Shown here in pieces: positions 9,877 to 18,844 of a stretch of 64,000 nt of DNA; within the stretch, counting starts at the first letter, position 1, and each line of letters opens with the position of its first letter. The stretch spans positions 25,012,328 through 25,076,327 of the forward strand of contig NC_079876.1 of the NCBI RefSeq assembly GCF_029227915.1, in the 5' to 3' direction. The notes beneath the pieces were generated by a model. That model did no database searches. It saw only the letters and a program-made list of their open reading frames with translations, and was not told the origin of the DNA. Source of the stretch: Hydractinia symbiolongicarpus (lineage: Eukaryota; Cnidaria; Hydrozoa; Anthoathecata; Hydractiniidae). Made by a program: the position numbers and the translations under genes.

Positions 9877-12498
9877 TTAAGCAGTCAAAAAATCAAATGA
9901 CATGATCATTTGGCTGTCCAAACTAACTGTGACAGAGTAGTCATGAAAAATACTGATGTGAAAAATTAGCAAAGATTTTACTGGTGGTACAATGACATAA
10001 TTGTCAGCATCTTTAGATTCAAGTGGACAAACTAAACCAGAACGGGTTATACTTTCGTCATCTTGAGGTAAGTTTTCCAGAAATTGATTTTCAGCAGGAC
10101 CCTTGTCTTCCTCTGGTATAATATGTGGCATTTCAACAACAGGCAAGCCAGGTAATTCAGAACGCATCTCTGGTAAATTTTGAATGCGGTCATATTTTAT
10201 CGAAACATCCTTATAGTACTCATTCGGTAGGAACTGAAAGTAGCGTCCTTTTAAAGGTTTGTCAATGTGATCAGAGCCATTGTATAGATGTTCACTATTA
10301 GTATCTGGATATTCAGTGCCACCTTCTGGGTATCCAAAACACAGCCCTCGTAATGCATTTTCAACTTTACCCCTTTGCACAGTATACTGTTGAACTGAAT
10401 TTCGACTTCCTTTCTTTTTAATAACCACTATTCCAACCTGAGATGGTAACGATGGCAATTCTTTAGCAATTTGCATTCTCTGAGGAAAACTGATACAATG
10501 TCCTTTTGATGCAAGCATGCCATATCGCAGGAGGTGTATATTCATGATAACAGTGATACGACGAATCAATGCTACTTCCAGTATGGTCAAATTTTGAAGA
10601 TATGGTGGTACCGGTAAAAAATGCATATCATTATGGCGGATGTTATCGTGTAATGGGCCCAAATCATCATCATCAACTGACAGTATACCGGAAAATCTAG
10701 CAGGTGTTGTTACATTCTTTTTAAAACGACTAAGGCTTTCCCGATGACACCTGTCACACCTTCCATCGCTGAAAATTTTCCAAGGCTTAACGGCAATTGG
10801 TTTTGTTTCGTTTTCTGCAGTAGGACTGATAGGGGGAGTAGCATGAAATACTGGTCGGGTTTCACGACAAGTTTTACAGGTTGCCAAACTATGCAACTTC
10901 TCACCTTCTTCGAACTGTATTACAGCTGCAACAACATCAGGATTTTGATGAATAGAGGAGGTTTCATTTCCATAAATTTGATCACTGGTCTGGTTGTCTG
11001 TGACAATTGTCGGAACTGACTGTGTGGTTTGTATGGACTGAGTGGTTGGTAAAATATTTACTAGATTGTGTGTAGTAATTGGAAGTGTAAGGTGTGGCAG
11101 GGAATATGTATGTTTGGAGGCAGGCGGTTTTTTCAAACTACCATTTTCCTGATTACTTACGGCTGTTTTAGAAATGTTTTTTTTGCAGCTATAAATTATT
11201 CGCCTGTGTCTGTTGAATGTTTCCATACTTGTTTCATTAACTTTAGGTTCTTCATATTTAATATTTAACTGAAGACACTTTAGCTTTAAAGCAGGTTCTT
11301 TATTATAATTTGGCTTGCGTTTACGCTTGGTTGTAGGTTTGGTTGTAGGTTTAGGTGTAGGTTTGGGTTTAGGCTTGGATTTAGGCTTATGTTTAGGCTT
11401 AACTTTTTTTGGTATTATAGCAGCAGACATATAAGATTTCATTATTTTCTCTACTAGGAGGTCTTGATTTTGATTCAAAGTAGTAACTTCCTTTTCACCA
11501 GGTTTTTCATTAGTTATATTTTCAGGATATTTTGATGACAAACAAGGAATTTTTTTAGGTGGACTGAGTGATGTGGATGATGTAACAGGAGTAACGCTCA
11601 CATTATCATCAAAGATCAACGATTGATAGTGATTTTCATTAACCCTGCCAAGCAAAATGAAAGCACCTGCAGTGGTACCATCAGTCAATAGATGTGCCAC
11701 TTGTTGTTCACCAGGAATATCATGTGTTTCGTCATGAGTAGGACTAATGAGGGTATATGGGCGTGTTGCAGTACTGGTATCGGCTGTTATCAAAATGTTT
11801 ACGCCCAAAATTATTGCAGTAGCCCGTATGAAAATCTCTTCAACATCAACAGTAGGTCTTGACTGAGTTTGTATGTCGCGTTCCCACTCTTCCGGCTTTA
11901 TGGTTAAAAAGATTCTGTTATTTTGAAAAATTTCTAGATTACTATTTTCTCGAACAAATTTGACCACAGCTGCTCGTAGTTGAAGATGATTCTGGAAATG
12001 TAGTCCAAGGGGCACAATTTGTCTGATCTCAGGGCGATTAAGTTGCTGTACTACTGCTCTATAAAAGCAGTTGCCATCCCCTTTGGTCACTTCTCGATAT
12101 GTTATATTTGACAAACCAATACTTCTAGCGTAAGCGACTATTTGATCAGCAGAAGTTGACTGATTAAGAAGATGCGTAGCATAGGAATCCTGTAGTGCTA
12201 TTTGGAAGTCGATATCATTGTTATTAAAAGGCCCAGGATTGCTTTCAATATCGCCAGATAACAGTAACAGTAATTTCAAAGACGCAAGATTTATATTACA
12301 GCTCAGACAACACATGAAAATTATTGAAATAAAAAGTTTCAAGAAATGAATGAAGTTGTTGTTACCATCGATCTGGTCAAAAAACATTTCAGAACGGCTG
12401 TAAAAATTTGTTGTTTCATTCCTAATGTTATTGGAGCAACTAGCAGCTACATTATAAAAAGAACCAATGGTGGCACGATATGCTTGGACAGATATCAT
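9877..12498 (-). CDS. OTU protease / DUF6570-like ORF, Helitron-type N-terminal region
   Basis: An uninterrupted 873-residue frame. Residues 51-80 are hydrophobic (FLKLFISIIF...LLLLL) and run into a 2A-type motif GDIESNPGP (82-90), so the first 89 residues may be released co-translationally. An OTU cysteine-protease domain follows (about 120-300), with DGNCFYRAV (D141, C144) and the catalytic His in ENHYQSL (H290). A Lys/Pro tract (366-396) and CxxC pairs (541/544, 581/584) come next. Residues 625-690 (PPYLQNLT, RYGMLASKGHCISFPQRM, KELPSLP) match the DUF6570-type region that precedes Helitron Rep/helicase in animal Helitrons. No Rep or helicase is seen, so this is a truncated or 5' part; a possible donor (CCACCA/GTAAAA near 9980) suggests splicing, with the last residues then being intronic. 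Confidence 0.75.
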   Translation of the reverse strand: MISVQAYRATIGSFYNVAASCSNNIRNETTNFYSRSEMFFDQIDGNNNFIHFLKLFISIIFMCCLSCNINLASLKLLLLLSGDIESNPGPFNNNDIDFQIALQDSYATHLLNQSTSADQIVAYARSIGLSNITYREVTKGDGNCFYRAVVQQLNRPEIRQIVPLGLHFQNHLQLRAAVVKFVRENSNLEIFQNNRIFLTIKPEEWERDIQTQSRPTVDVEEIFIRATAIILGVNILITADTSTATRPYTLISPTHDETHDIPGEQQVAHLLTDGTTAGAFILLGRVNENHYQSLIFDDNVSVTPVTSSTSLSPPKKIPCLSSKYPENITNEKPGEKEVTTLNQNQDLLVEKIMKSYMSAAIIPKKVKPKHKPKSKPKPKPTPKPTTKPTTKRKRKPNYNKEPALKLKCLQLNIKYEEPKVNETSMETFNRHRRIIYSCKKNISKTAVSNQENGSLKKPPASKHTYSLPHLTLPITTHNLVNILPTTQSIQTTQSVPTIVTDNQTSDQIYGNETSSIHQNPDVVAAVIQFEEGEKLHSLATCKTCRETRPVFHATPPISPTAENETKPIAVKPWKIFSDGRCDRCHRESLSRFKKNVTTPARFSGILSVDDDDLGPLHDNIRHNDMHFLPVPPYLQNLTILEVALIRRITVIMNIHLLRYGMLASKGHCISFPQRMQIAKELPSLPSQVGIVVIKKKGSRNSVQQYTVQRGKVENALRGLCFGYPEGGTEYPDTNSEHLYNGSDHIDKPLKGRYFQFLPNEYYKDVSIKYDRIQNLPEMRSELPGLPVVEMPHIIPEEDKGPAENQFLENLPQDDESITRSGLVCPLESKDADNYVIVPPVKSLLIFHISIFHDYSVTVSLDSQMIMSFDFLTA
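12229..12255 (-). other. 2A ribosome-skipping motif in OTU ORF
   Basis: The codons encode GDIESNPGP, matching the D-x-E-x-NPGP consensus, preceded by a Leu-rich run as in metazoan retroelement and NLR-gene 2A sequences. Skipping would occur between Gly89 and Pro90. The hydrophobic upstream stretch could double as a signal sequence, as reported for some echinoderm 2As. Confidence 0.8.
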
Positions 12499-13111
12499 GA
12501 TTAATTTGTCTTGATTATTCTACGATGCTACAATTAGCTACAATGTGACACAATTTTATGATGCTACGGTTGCTTCCTAGCTGCAGTTAGCACCTAAATC
12601 AGATATAAACATAAACGTATATCTTCTTACTTTGGTGACTGTGGCAATGTAGTCCTTGAATCAAAATACAGGAGCAGGGAACAAAAAATAAGATTTAAAC
12701 AGTAAGCTACAATTTCTACGATTAATAGCTATCTAGCCAGGTATATAATAGCCAAAATGCAAGGACACAGCTGGGGACAAAAATCAGATATAAAGATGCA
12801 CCAAGCTGCAGTTTACACCTAGCTAAATGTGTTTTGTTTACTAACACAAAAGAGACGGACAAAATTATGAAATAATACTTATCCAATAATCCAGGAAGTA
12901 TCAATTTCGTTCCAGCAAACAAACACAACACACTCCGGTAAATTTCCAGAGGGTTTGAAAAAAGTGGCGCCAGAAAAGTATATTTCCATCGCTTAAACCA
13001 CGTGTTCTACTTTATCCAATCAAAGCGAAGAATTTTTGTGTTTGGAAAAATCTACGTGTTCCATTTTGTCCAATAAATCAATGGAAAAAATGTTTGTTTT
13101 TGGAAAAACTA
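12499..13111. other. upstream region of OTU ORF, no gene seen
   Basis: It contains two related segments (CCACGTGTTCTACTTTATCC near 13000 and CTACGTGTTCCATTTTGTCC near 13050), each followed by CCAAT. On the minus strand these lie 500-560 bp upstream of the OTU ATG and could be promoter elements. That is inference only. Confidence 0.3.
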
Positions 13112-13190
13112 TAGTTACCTCATTCTCGTCCCCAGAGCCCTTTCAAATTTATCTCAAAGAGCTCTGGGGTCGAGAATGTAGTTACCTGCG
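13112..13190. repeat. fold-back repeat
   Basis: CATTCTCGTCCCCAGAGC (from about 13120) is followed after a short AT spacer by GCTCTGGGGTCGAGAATG, giving an 18-bp hairpin with one mismatch, flanked by GTTAC on both sides. Probably a minimal MITE-like fold-back. Confidence 0.6.
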
Positions 13191-13753
13191 TCTGCATTAG
13201 CAAATTCGCAGTTTGTTCCGGACGCAATATATCGCATATAAATATGTTGAAAAAATATATCACGGGCCAATGACATTACTTTTTGTTTATAATCTAACCA
13301 ATCAGAAAGTGCTAAGATGTAAATAAACATGGTATCCGGTGTCCGTTTACCTACCGGTGGGTCAAAGAAGGGTCGGTTTCATTTAGGATACTATACTAGC
13401 TAGCCAGTTTTAATCCTATAGATATTCCTAATCAGGGCAAAATTACCCGACTGAATATAATATGTGTAGTCAAAAGATATGAGCCTGTCAAGAACAATTC
13501 TTTTTTTCCAGCTACTTTTATACTAGCCAGCTATATGTTCACTAGCTTTAGTTAGGTAGCTAGTGATGATCTTTTTACATGGCTTTGCATTAGCTAGGTA
13601 GCTAGCTAAAGGCTAAAAAGTTGTTCATTACATGTATCAAATAGTATAATTTAATAGAAAATACAGTAAACAACTTCCCTGATAAGACAACAATAGAAAA
13701 AGCAAGCTTAATTACGGATTACCAAGGCGTGCATTATAGTTATGTTTTTCCTA

Positions 13754-13825
13754 GCCCTGTCCAGGATTCGAACCCAGATCTCCCATTTCCATAAATGAGT
13801 GTCATAGCCATTAGACCAACAGGGC
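13754..13825 (-). tRNA. tRNA-like sequence, probably pseudogene or SINE head
   Basis: 72 nt that fold as a cloverleaf: a perfect 7-bp acceptor stem (GCCCTGT/ACAGGGC), a D arm with TGGTCTAATGGCT, and a T arm with GGTTCGAATCC (perfect B box). The anticodon stem CTCAT/ATGGG closes an 8-nt loop (TTATGGAA) rather than 7, so no anticodon can be assigned safely. No CCA and no obvious T-run terminator right after. More likely a tRNA pseudogene than a working gene. Confidence 0.5.
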
Positions 13826-14506
13826 ATAATACATAATATATACATGGCATACAGAATTTTAACAGTTTCACATTATACTCAGAAACTTACTAAGCTTTCT
13901 TCTGTACCTTGACTGTTAATATTGTTAGAGTTATTAACAACCAATATCGTCAAATCCATATATACATATATTTAAATATTTTCAGTATAGCTATAGGTGT
14001 TGACGATTGCATGATAACCGTTCGTCAGAATTTGCCCTGGTAATAAAAAATGCAGGTGTTGGATGTAAGCATCAGTCTCAAACAAATAACAAATGTATAT
14101 ACATGTTCAAAAAGTTTCCCGATATATATATTTATATTGCAATAATTTCCGTTTCTGTAACTTGAGCCGTACTGGTGTATGCTCACTGGCAGGGTTAAAA
14201 AAATTTATTTCCTGACCTGTGTACAATATAGCTACAATCGTCCACAAAAATATGGCTTTCCATTCCCCCTCAATGTTGAAAACTACTGCCCTTTGTGGCT
14301 GACCAACGTAAACGATTACACGTGACATACCTTTACATAAACATTGATCATCAGTGGGGACCGAACGTACTATTTGCAGAATATGTGACTATAGCTAGCT
14401 ATGTTTTTTTGCTGACTTTTCTAAACTTTTTGGTTCTTGGTTTTTCATATATAAAACTGTCAGAGCCAACAAATTTTGTGTTGCTGACTTTTCTAAAATA
14501 GTAATG

Positions 14507-14875
14507 TCGCGCCATAGATTAGTGGTTATAGCTCTCGTACTCTGTGCGGGAGACCGGGGTTCGATTCCTCTTGACGGCGATTCAACATGGGCGAGTGAAT
14601 GTTACCATACCCCCGGGTTAACCCAAGCCATGTGAGGGAAATTGGGAAGATGGCACACTGTGTGGGCCGTTGGATGTTGCCGGGAGTTGTCTAGTAGAGC
14701 GCGGGCCCTAATTGGGTCTGCGTAGCTCAAAATGAGCATTAAATACTCTAGGACTCTCCATCAAGCCATGGCCCCTCCTGGAAATAATAGACAGGGTATA
14801 TCCCTCGATATTTGTGAGGCTAGTCATGTAAAATATGCACATCTATCTATCTATATCTATCTATCTATCTAAACT
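14507..14875 (+). mobile_element. tRNA-derived SINE with (ATCT)n tail
   Basis: The head is tRNA-like, with an A box (TAGATTAGTGG) and a perfect B box GGTTCGATTCC (14558-14568). A roughly 260-bp unrelated body follows, including GGCACACTGTGTGGGCC and GTAGAGCGCGGGCCC, then a tail of ATCT repeats (14843-14872). The DNA on both sides (ACTTTTTGGTT...AAACTGTCAG, about 14412-14475 and 14870-14925) is a direct duplication longer than a normal SINE target duplication. Confidence 0.75.
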
Positions 14876-15525
14876 TTTTGGTTTTTGATATATAAAATTG
14901 TCAGGGCCAACAATTTTGTGCACAATTGTAGCTAGAAACAAGCTATGTGATGGGACAAAATATAATTATTGTGTAGTACATGTATAGCTATATTGGTAGT
15001 TTTATCCCAGCTAAGTGGTTAATTTTATGCTAGTCTTTTTGCTAGCTATATAAAGGCACTTGTTGCTCTTTTTATGCTAGCTAGCTATTACTCTTTTAAA
15101 GTTAGCTAGCTATACACTATATCCTATCTAAGGCTAAGAAGGGGTTCATTACATGTAAAAAAAAAATAGTGATATACTAGCTAGCTAAACATACCCTTTC
15201 TTCGTTTCTTGAAAATGACCTTATATATATATACAATATACAAATTACGCTAGGCCATCTTTAAATAAACAAAAGCACTCCCTCGTTGTGTCAATAAAAA
15301 AACACCTTGTCTCGCTTAATTTAGCAATTATATAAGAGAATGACCGGATTAAAGTACTGGGCAACCCAGTCCAAAAAAAAAGTGGCACGAAAATTCAATG
15401 ATTTTGATGTATAGTGGGGGCGGAAATCCTATACACTCTCCTCCGTCCCTTATATTTGGCTTATTTAATGAGGAAATGGGCTCCGCTACGCTCCGGGCGC
15501 TGACGCGCCCTCCGCTTCTCTCCGC
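14876..15525. other. no gene; right end of the 9.4-kb insert
   Basis: AT-rich with many GCTAGCTA-type tetramers. The last 60 bp turn abruptly GC-rich and hold a hairpin GGGCGC-TGAC-GCGCCC (about 15496-15511) 14 bp before the junction with the copia LTR. The terminal CTCTCCGC is the complement of GCGGAGAG at 6168-6175 near the left junction. Confidence 0.5.
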
Positions 15526-15721
15526 AAAAACGTCTAGAATGTTCTAGAAACAAAGATGGCGTCTAGTAAGAAACATCAAGAAAGTTCCAAGGTATGTTCT
15601 AGAGAGTTCAAGTACATATATACATGATGCAATGTCCATACCACATGAATGTTCAAGAATGTTCTGGAATGTTCCGTAATGTTACAGTAAATATCTGACT
15701 AGAGTGTCTGTAATTTCAATA
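15526..15721 (-). repeat. copia 3' LTR, inner fragment
   Basis: Matches 24336-24531 with one visible difference (196 bp, ends TTTCAATA). On the minus strand it is preceded by a purine-rich tract (GAGTGAGGAGGAG), the plus-strand primer site, directly after the RNase H stop codon. Together with 6025-6151 it restores a complete 321-bp LTR with a 2-bp (AA) overlap. Confidence 0.85.
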
Positions 15722-15728
15722 CTCCTCC

Positions 15729-17263
15729 TCACTCGCTGTCAGATAGTTCGTAAATACCACTCCTTTCGCGTAGTTCATTAAATTGAACACGACCCAATCC
15801 TTTTGTCAATACGTCCGCAACCATGTCCTCGCTCGGACAGTAAACCAACGTGATCTTCTTATTCGTAATCTGTTCTCGTATGTAGTGATGCTTAATGTCA
15901 ATATGTTTTGTACGTCCATGAAACTTTGGATTTCTCGCCATACAAATTGTTGACTGATTGTCTTCGTAGATCAAAGTTGGCTCGTCTGATTTCTCGTTCA
16001 TCTCATTAAGAATTCGTCTCAACCAAATAGATTCCTGTGCTGCACTTGACAATGCCATGTACTCTGCTTCTGCTGTGGATAAGGCTACACATGTTTGCTT
16101 CTTACTCAACCAGCTAATAGCTGCTCCACTCATCTTGAAAATATAACCAGATGTTGATTTTCGATCGTCAAGATCGCCTGCCCAATTCGCATCTGAATAT
16201 CCGGTTAAACCACTTTTATCACCATATAATAAACCATAGTTGACTGTGCCATTCAAATATCTCATAATACGTTTGACTGCAGACCAATGATGTGTCGTAG
16301 GTTTTGAAGTGTATCTTGCAACGTTTCCAACAGCATATGCAATATCTGGTCTTGTTTTCGTTGACAGATAAAGGAGACATCCAACTGCTGATTGATATAT
16401 GTCTTGGTCAAACAGAATATCGTCGTCTGTTGGTTTCATTAATCTTGCTCCGGCTTCAGTAGGAGTTGCGACAGCTTTCGAATTTTGCATGTCAAACTTC
16501 GTTAGCACTTCTTTGATGTAGGTTGGTTGACCAATCCATATCTTCCCTGGTTCTAGATGAACGACTTTAACGCAGAGGAAATGATGTAACTTCCCCATGT
16601 CTTTTACGTCAAATTTTACACCAATTTCTTGAATGATTTGTTGGATTCGCGTACTTGATTTCCCTGCTAATAGGATATCATCAACGTATACAGCCAATAT
16701 AAACATCTCTCCTCCTGAAGTCATCGTGTAAATGCAAGGATCATTCGTCGAAGGGGTAAATCCACATTTCTTGAGATGTTTATCCAAAGCTTCATTACAG
16801 CATCGCGACGATTGCTTTAGACCATATATACTTCTCTTCAGCTTGCAGACCATATTCTCCTTCCCTTTAATCTCGAAACCCTCAGGTTGTTTCATGAAGA
16901 TGTCTTCTTTCAATTCGCCATTCAAGAATGCGGTTGTTATATCCAATTGATGTATTTGAAGATTATATTTCGCTGCCAATGCAATCATTGTCCTTATTGA
17001 TTCGAATCTTACTACGGGAAAAAATGTTTCATCATAGTCAATTCCACTTTTCTGTGTGAATCCTTGCGCTACCAATCTTGCCTTGTGCCGCTCTACGTTT
17101 CCATCTGCATCACACTTTCGTTTGAACACCCATTTGCTTCCAACAGCTTTACCTCCATCCGGCAGTTCAACGACATCCCATAAATCGTTCTTGTATAGTG
17201 ATTTGATTTCCTTTTTCATTGCGTCGATCCAATTTTCTTTGTCATCACTTTGAAGTGCTTCTT
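15729..17263 (-). pseudogene. copia pol: RT and RNase H
   Basis: A 496-residue frame from the Met at 17219, open upstream to the Ty3 insertion at 17264 (KEALQSDDKENWIDA is in frame before it). RVT_2 motifs: KWVFKRK, ARLVAQGF, QLDITTAFLNG and the active site YVDD at 178-181. Ty1/copia RNase H follows (SDANWAGD, STAEAEYMAL, EDNQSTI, TKHIDIKHHY). LKQSSRCCN replaces the usual LKQ-S-P-R-x-W, so two residues of a conserved RT turn are changed. The rest of pol is at 21686-23716; it was one frame before the Ty3 element entered. Confidence 0.88.
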
Positions 17264-17268
17264 TGATT
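17264..17268. other. Ty3 element target-site duplication, left
   Basis: tgatt, repeated at 21681-21685 directly after the other LTR. Confidence 0.85.
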
Positions 17269-17462
17269 TATTATAACTTCAGAAAGATGGGGAAAAACAG
17301 ACAGACAGAAAATGTATATACCACTTCTTAGACCGCCATCTTTATAATAAAAACACATGTACAAATCTCGCAAAGATATAAGCGGAAAACACAAACACAT
17401 GGTTTTAAAGTGTAACCAATAGCAGAGAACAAAATGTAAACATAAATGGCGGATATATAACA
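17269..17462 (-). repeat. Ty3-type 3' LTR (194 bp)
   Basis: Same length as 21487-21680, with one difference that I can see (AGCAGAGAAC against AGCACAGAAC), so the insertion is young. On the minus strand it begins TGTTATATAT and is preceded by the purine tract GGTGGAGGAT. Confidence 0.88.
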
Positions 17463-17485
17463 ATCCTCCACCAATAGTCCACAGT

Positions 17486-18844
17486 TTAAACGTATACAAT
17501 GCGGTTCAAGTCATAGTCCTCGAAATGCTTTGGTAAACGGCGAGATCGTTCAGGTCGAGAATTGGTGTCCTTGTTCACATCTTCTGCAACGTCTTCAAAC
17601 GGCTCAGATGTCTCAGGAACAGGTAACTGGACCCTTGGCTCGATTTCAGTAACGGTTTCGTCAACTTCTGACGGTTCAAACTGTGGTAGCACAGCCAGAG
17701 GTGGGTCTGTCTCTACCATTGCTGAATCAGCTAATCTCTCGCCGGTTGCAGCTCGCATTTGATCGATGTGGCGTTGAACGATTTTCTCTCCCACTTCAAC
17801 ATCGTATGTCACAGGTCCTCTCTTTCTCGAAATGTTTCCTCTCACCCACCGTGGTCCTTGACCAAAATTTCTAATCAGTACCTCCTCTTGGTCTAGAAAT
17901 TGCCGCAGCGGTTTCAATCGATGACTTCGATTCTCAGAATCCATCTGTTTCCCCTTGACTGTCTGTTTCAGATCTGGTTTAACGAAATGGAGGGCACTCC
18001 TTAATTGACGATTGAACAGTAGTTCCGCAGGTGACCTGCCCGTGGTGGTGTGTGGTGTGATGCGGTACGTGAACAGCAAACGGCTTACTCTGGTCTCAAT
18101 GGATTGACCATTCGATTCTATCTTTTTAAGACTGTTTTTCACAGTTTGGACGGTTCTCTCTGCTTGTCCATTAGAAGCAGGATGGTATGGTGCAGAAAAA
18201 ATGTGTCTGATGTTATTTCGTTTCATAAATTGCTCAAATTCAGTGCTTGCGAAACACGGTCCATTATCACTAACACAAACTCCAGGCAGGCCATGCGTGG
18301 CAAAGATTTTGCGCAGTTGCTCAATAGTCGCAGTGGAGGTGGAGCTATTCATGACTATTACTTCCACCCATTTTGAAAAAGCATCAACAACTATCAAAAA
18401 CATTTTGTTCAAAAACGGTCCCGCATAATCCATGTGGATCCGCTCCCAGGGTTGGCTTGGGTATTCCCAGGAATGTATTGGTGCTGCAGCTGGCATTTTT
18501 TGGTGGATTTCACAGGTTTTGCAATTTTTGACGGTTAACTCAATCTCAGAATCCATCTTTGGCCACCACACAAAACTTCTCGACAAACTTTTCATGCGAG
18601 TGATCCCTGGGTGAGACTGGTGAAGTTGTCCAAGCAGTTGTGGTCGTAACGAGCTTGGTATAATGACACGAGAACCCCACAGCAAGCATTGGTTGTCGAT
18701 GCTGAGTTGATCCTTCCTTGAAAAGTACGGTTGTAATTCTATTTCTCGGTTTACTTTCCAACCGTTGGATATCAAGTCCAACACTTTGCTCAGGACTGGG
18801 TCACGACTTGTATGTAGCTTAACATCAGCGGAGGTTAGTGGTGC
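17486..18844 (-). CDS. Ty3-type pol, integrase part
   Basis: 432 residues from the Met at 18784; the frame is open a further 20 codons to a single TAA (18847-18845) separating it from the gag-pol frame. Integrase HHCC site H54, H58, C88, C91; catalytic D119 (HMDYAGP), D173 (VSDNGP) and E209 (GQAERTV). The end of IN has an SH3-like GPxT segment (RGPVTYDVEVG), and no chromodomain is evident. The family resembles the K02A2.6-like (Ty3/mag-type) elements common in invertebrates. It would need readthrough or reversion of the stop to be made as part of the polyprotein. Confidence 0.85.
   Translation of the reverse strand, partial: APLTSADVKLHTSRDPVLSKVLDLISNGWKVNREIELQPYFSRKDQLSIDNQCLLWGSRVIIPSSLRPQLLGQLHQSHPGITRMKSLSRSFVWWPKMDSEIELTVKNCKTCEIHQKMPAAAPIHSWEYPSQPWERIHMDYAGPFLNKMFLIVVDAFSKWVEVIVMNSSTSTATIEQLRKIFATHGLPGVCVSDNGPCFASTEFEQFMKRNNIRHIFSAPYHPASNGQAERTVQTVKNSLKKIESNGQSIETRVSRLLFTYRITPHTTTGRSPAELLFNRQLRSALHFVKPDLKQTVKGKQMDSENRSHRLKPLRQFLDQEEVLIRNFGQGPRWVRGNISRKRGPVTYDVEVGEKIVQRHIDQMRAATGERLADSAMVETDPPLAVLPQFEPSEVDETVTEIEPRVQLPVPETSEPFEDVAEDVNKDTNSRPERSRRLPKHFEDYDLNRIVYV

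Noticed and set aside
11302-11392. Lys-Pro tract in the OTU ORF as a possible separate repeat protein
   Set aside because: It is a low-complexity linker inside a continuous ORF.
13754-13825. Functional tRNA gene
   Set aside because: The anticodon loop has 8 nt and the anticodon cannot be placed, so kept only as tRNA-like.
17245-17499. 84-codon minus-strand frame (CLHFVLCYWLHFKTMC)
   Set aside because: Lies in the Ty3 LTR and is repeated identically at the other LTR.
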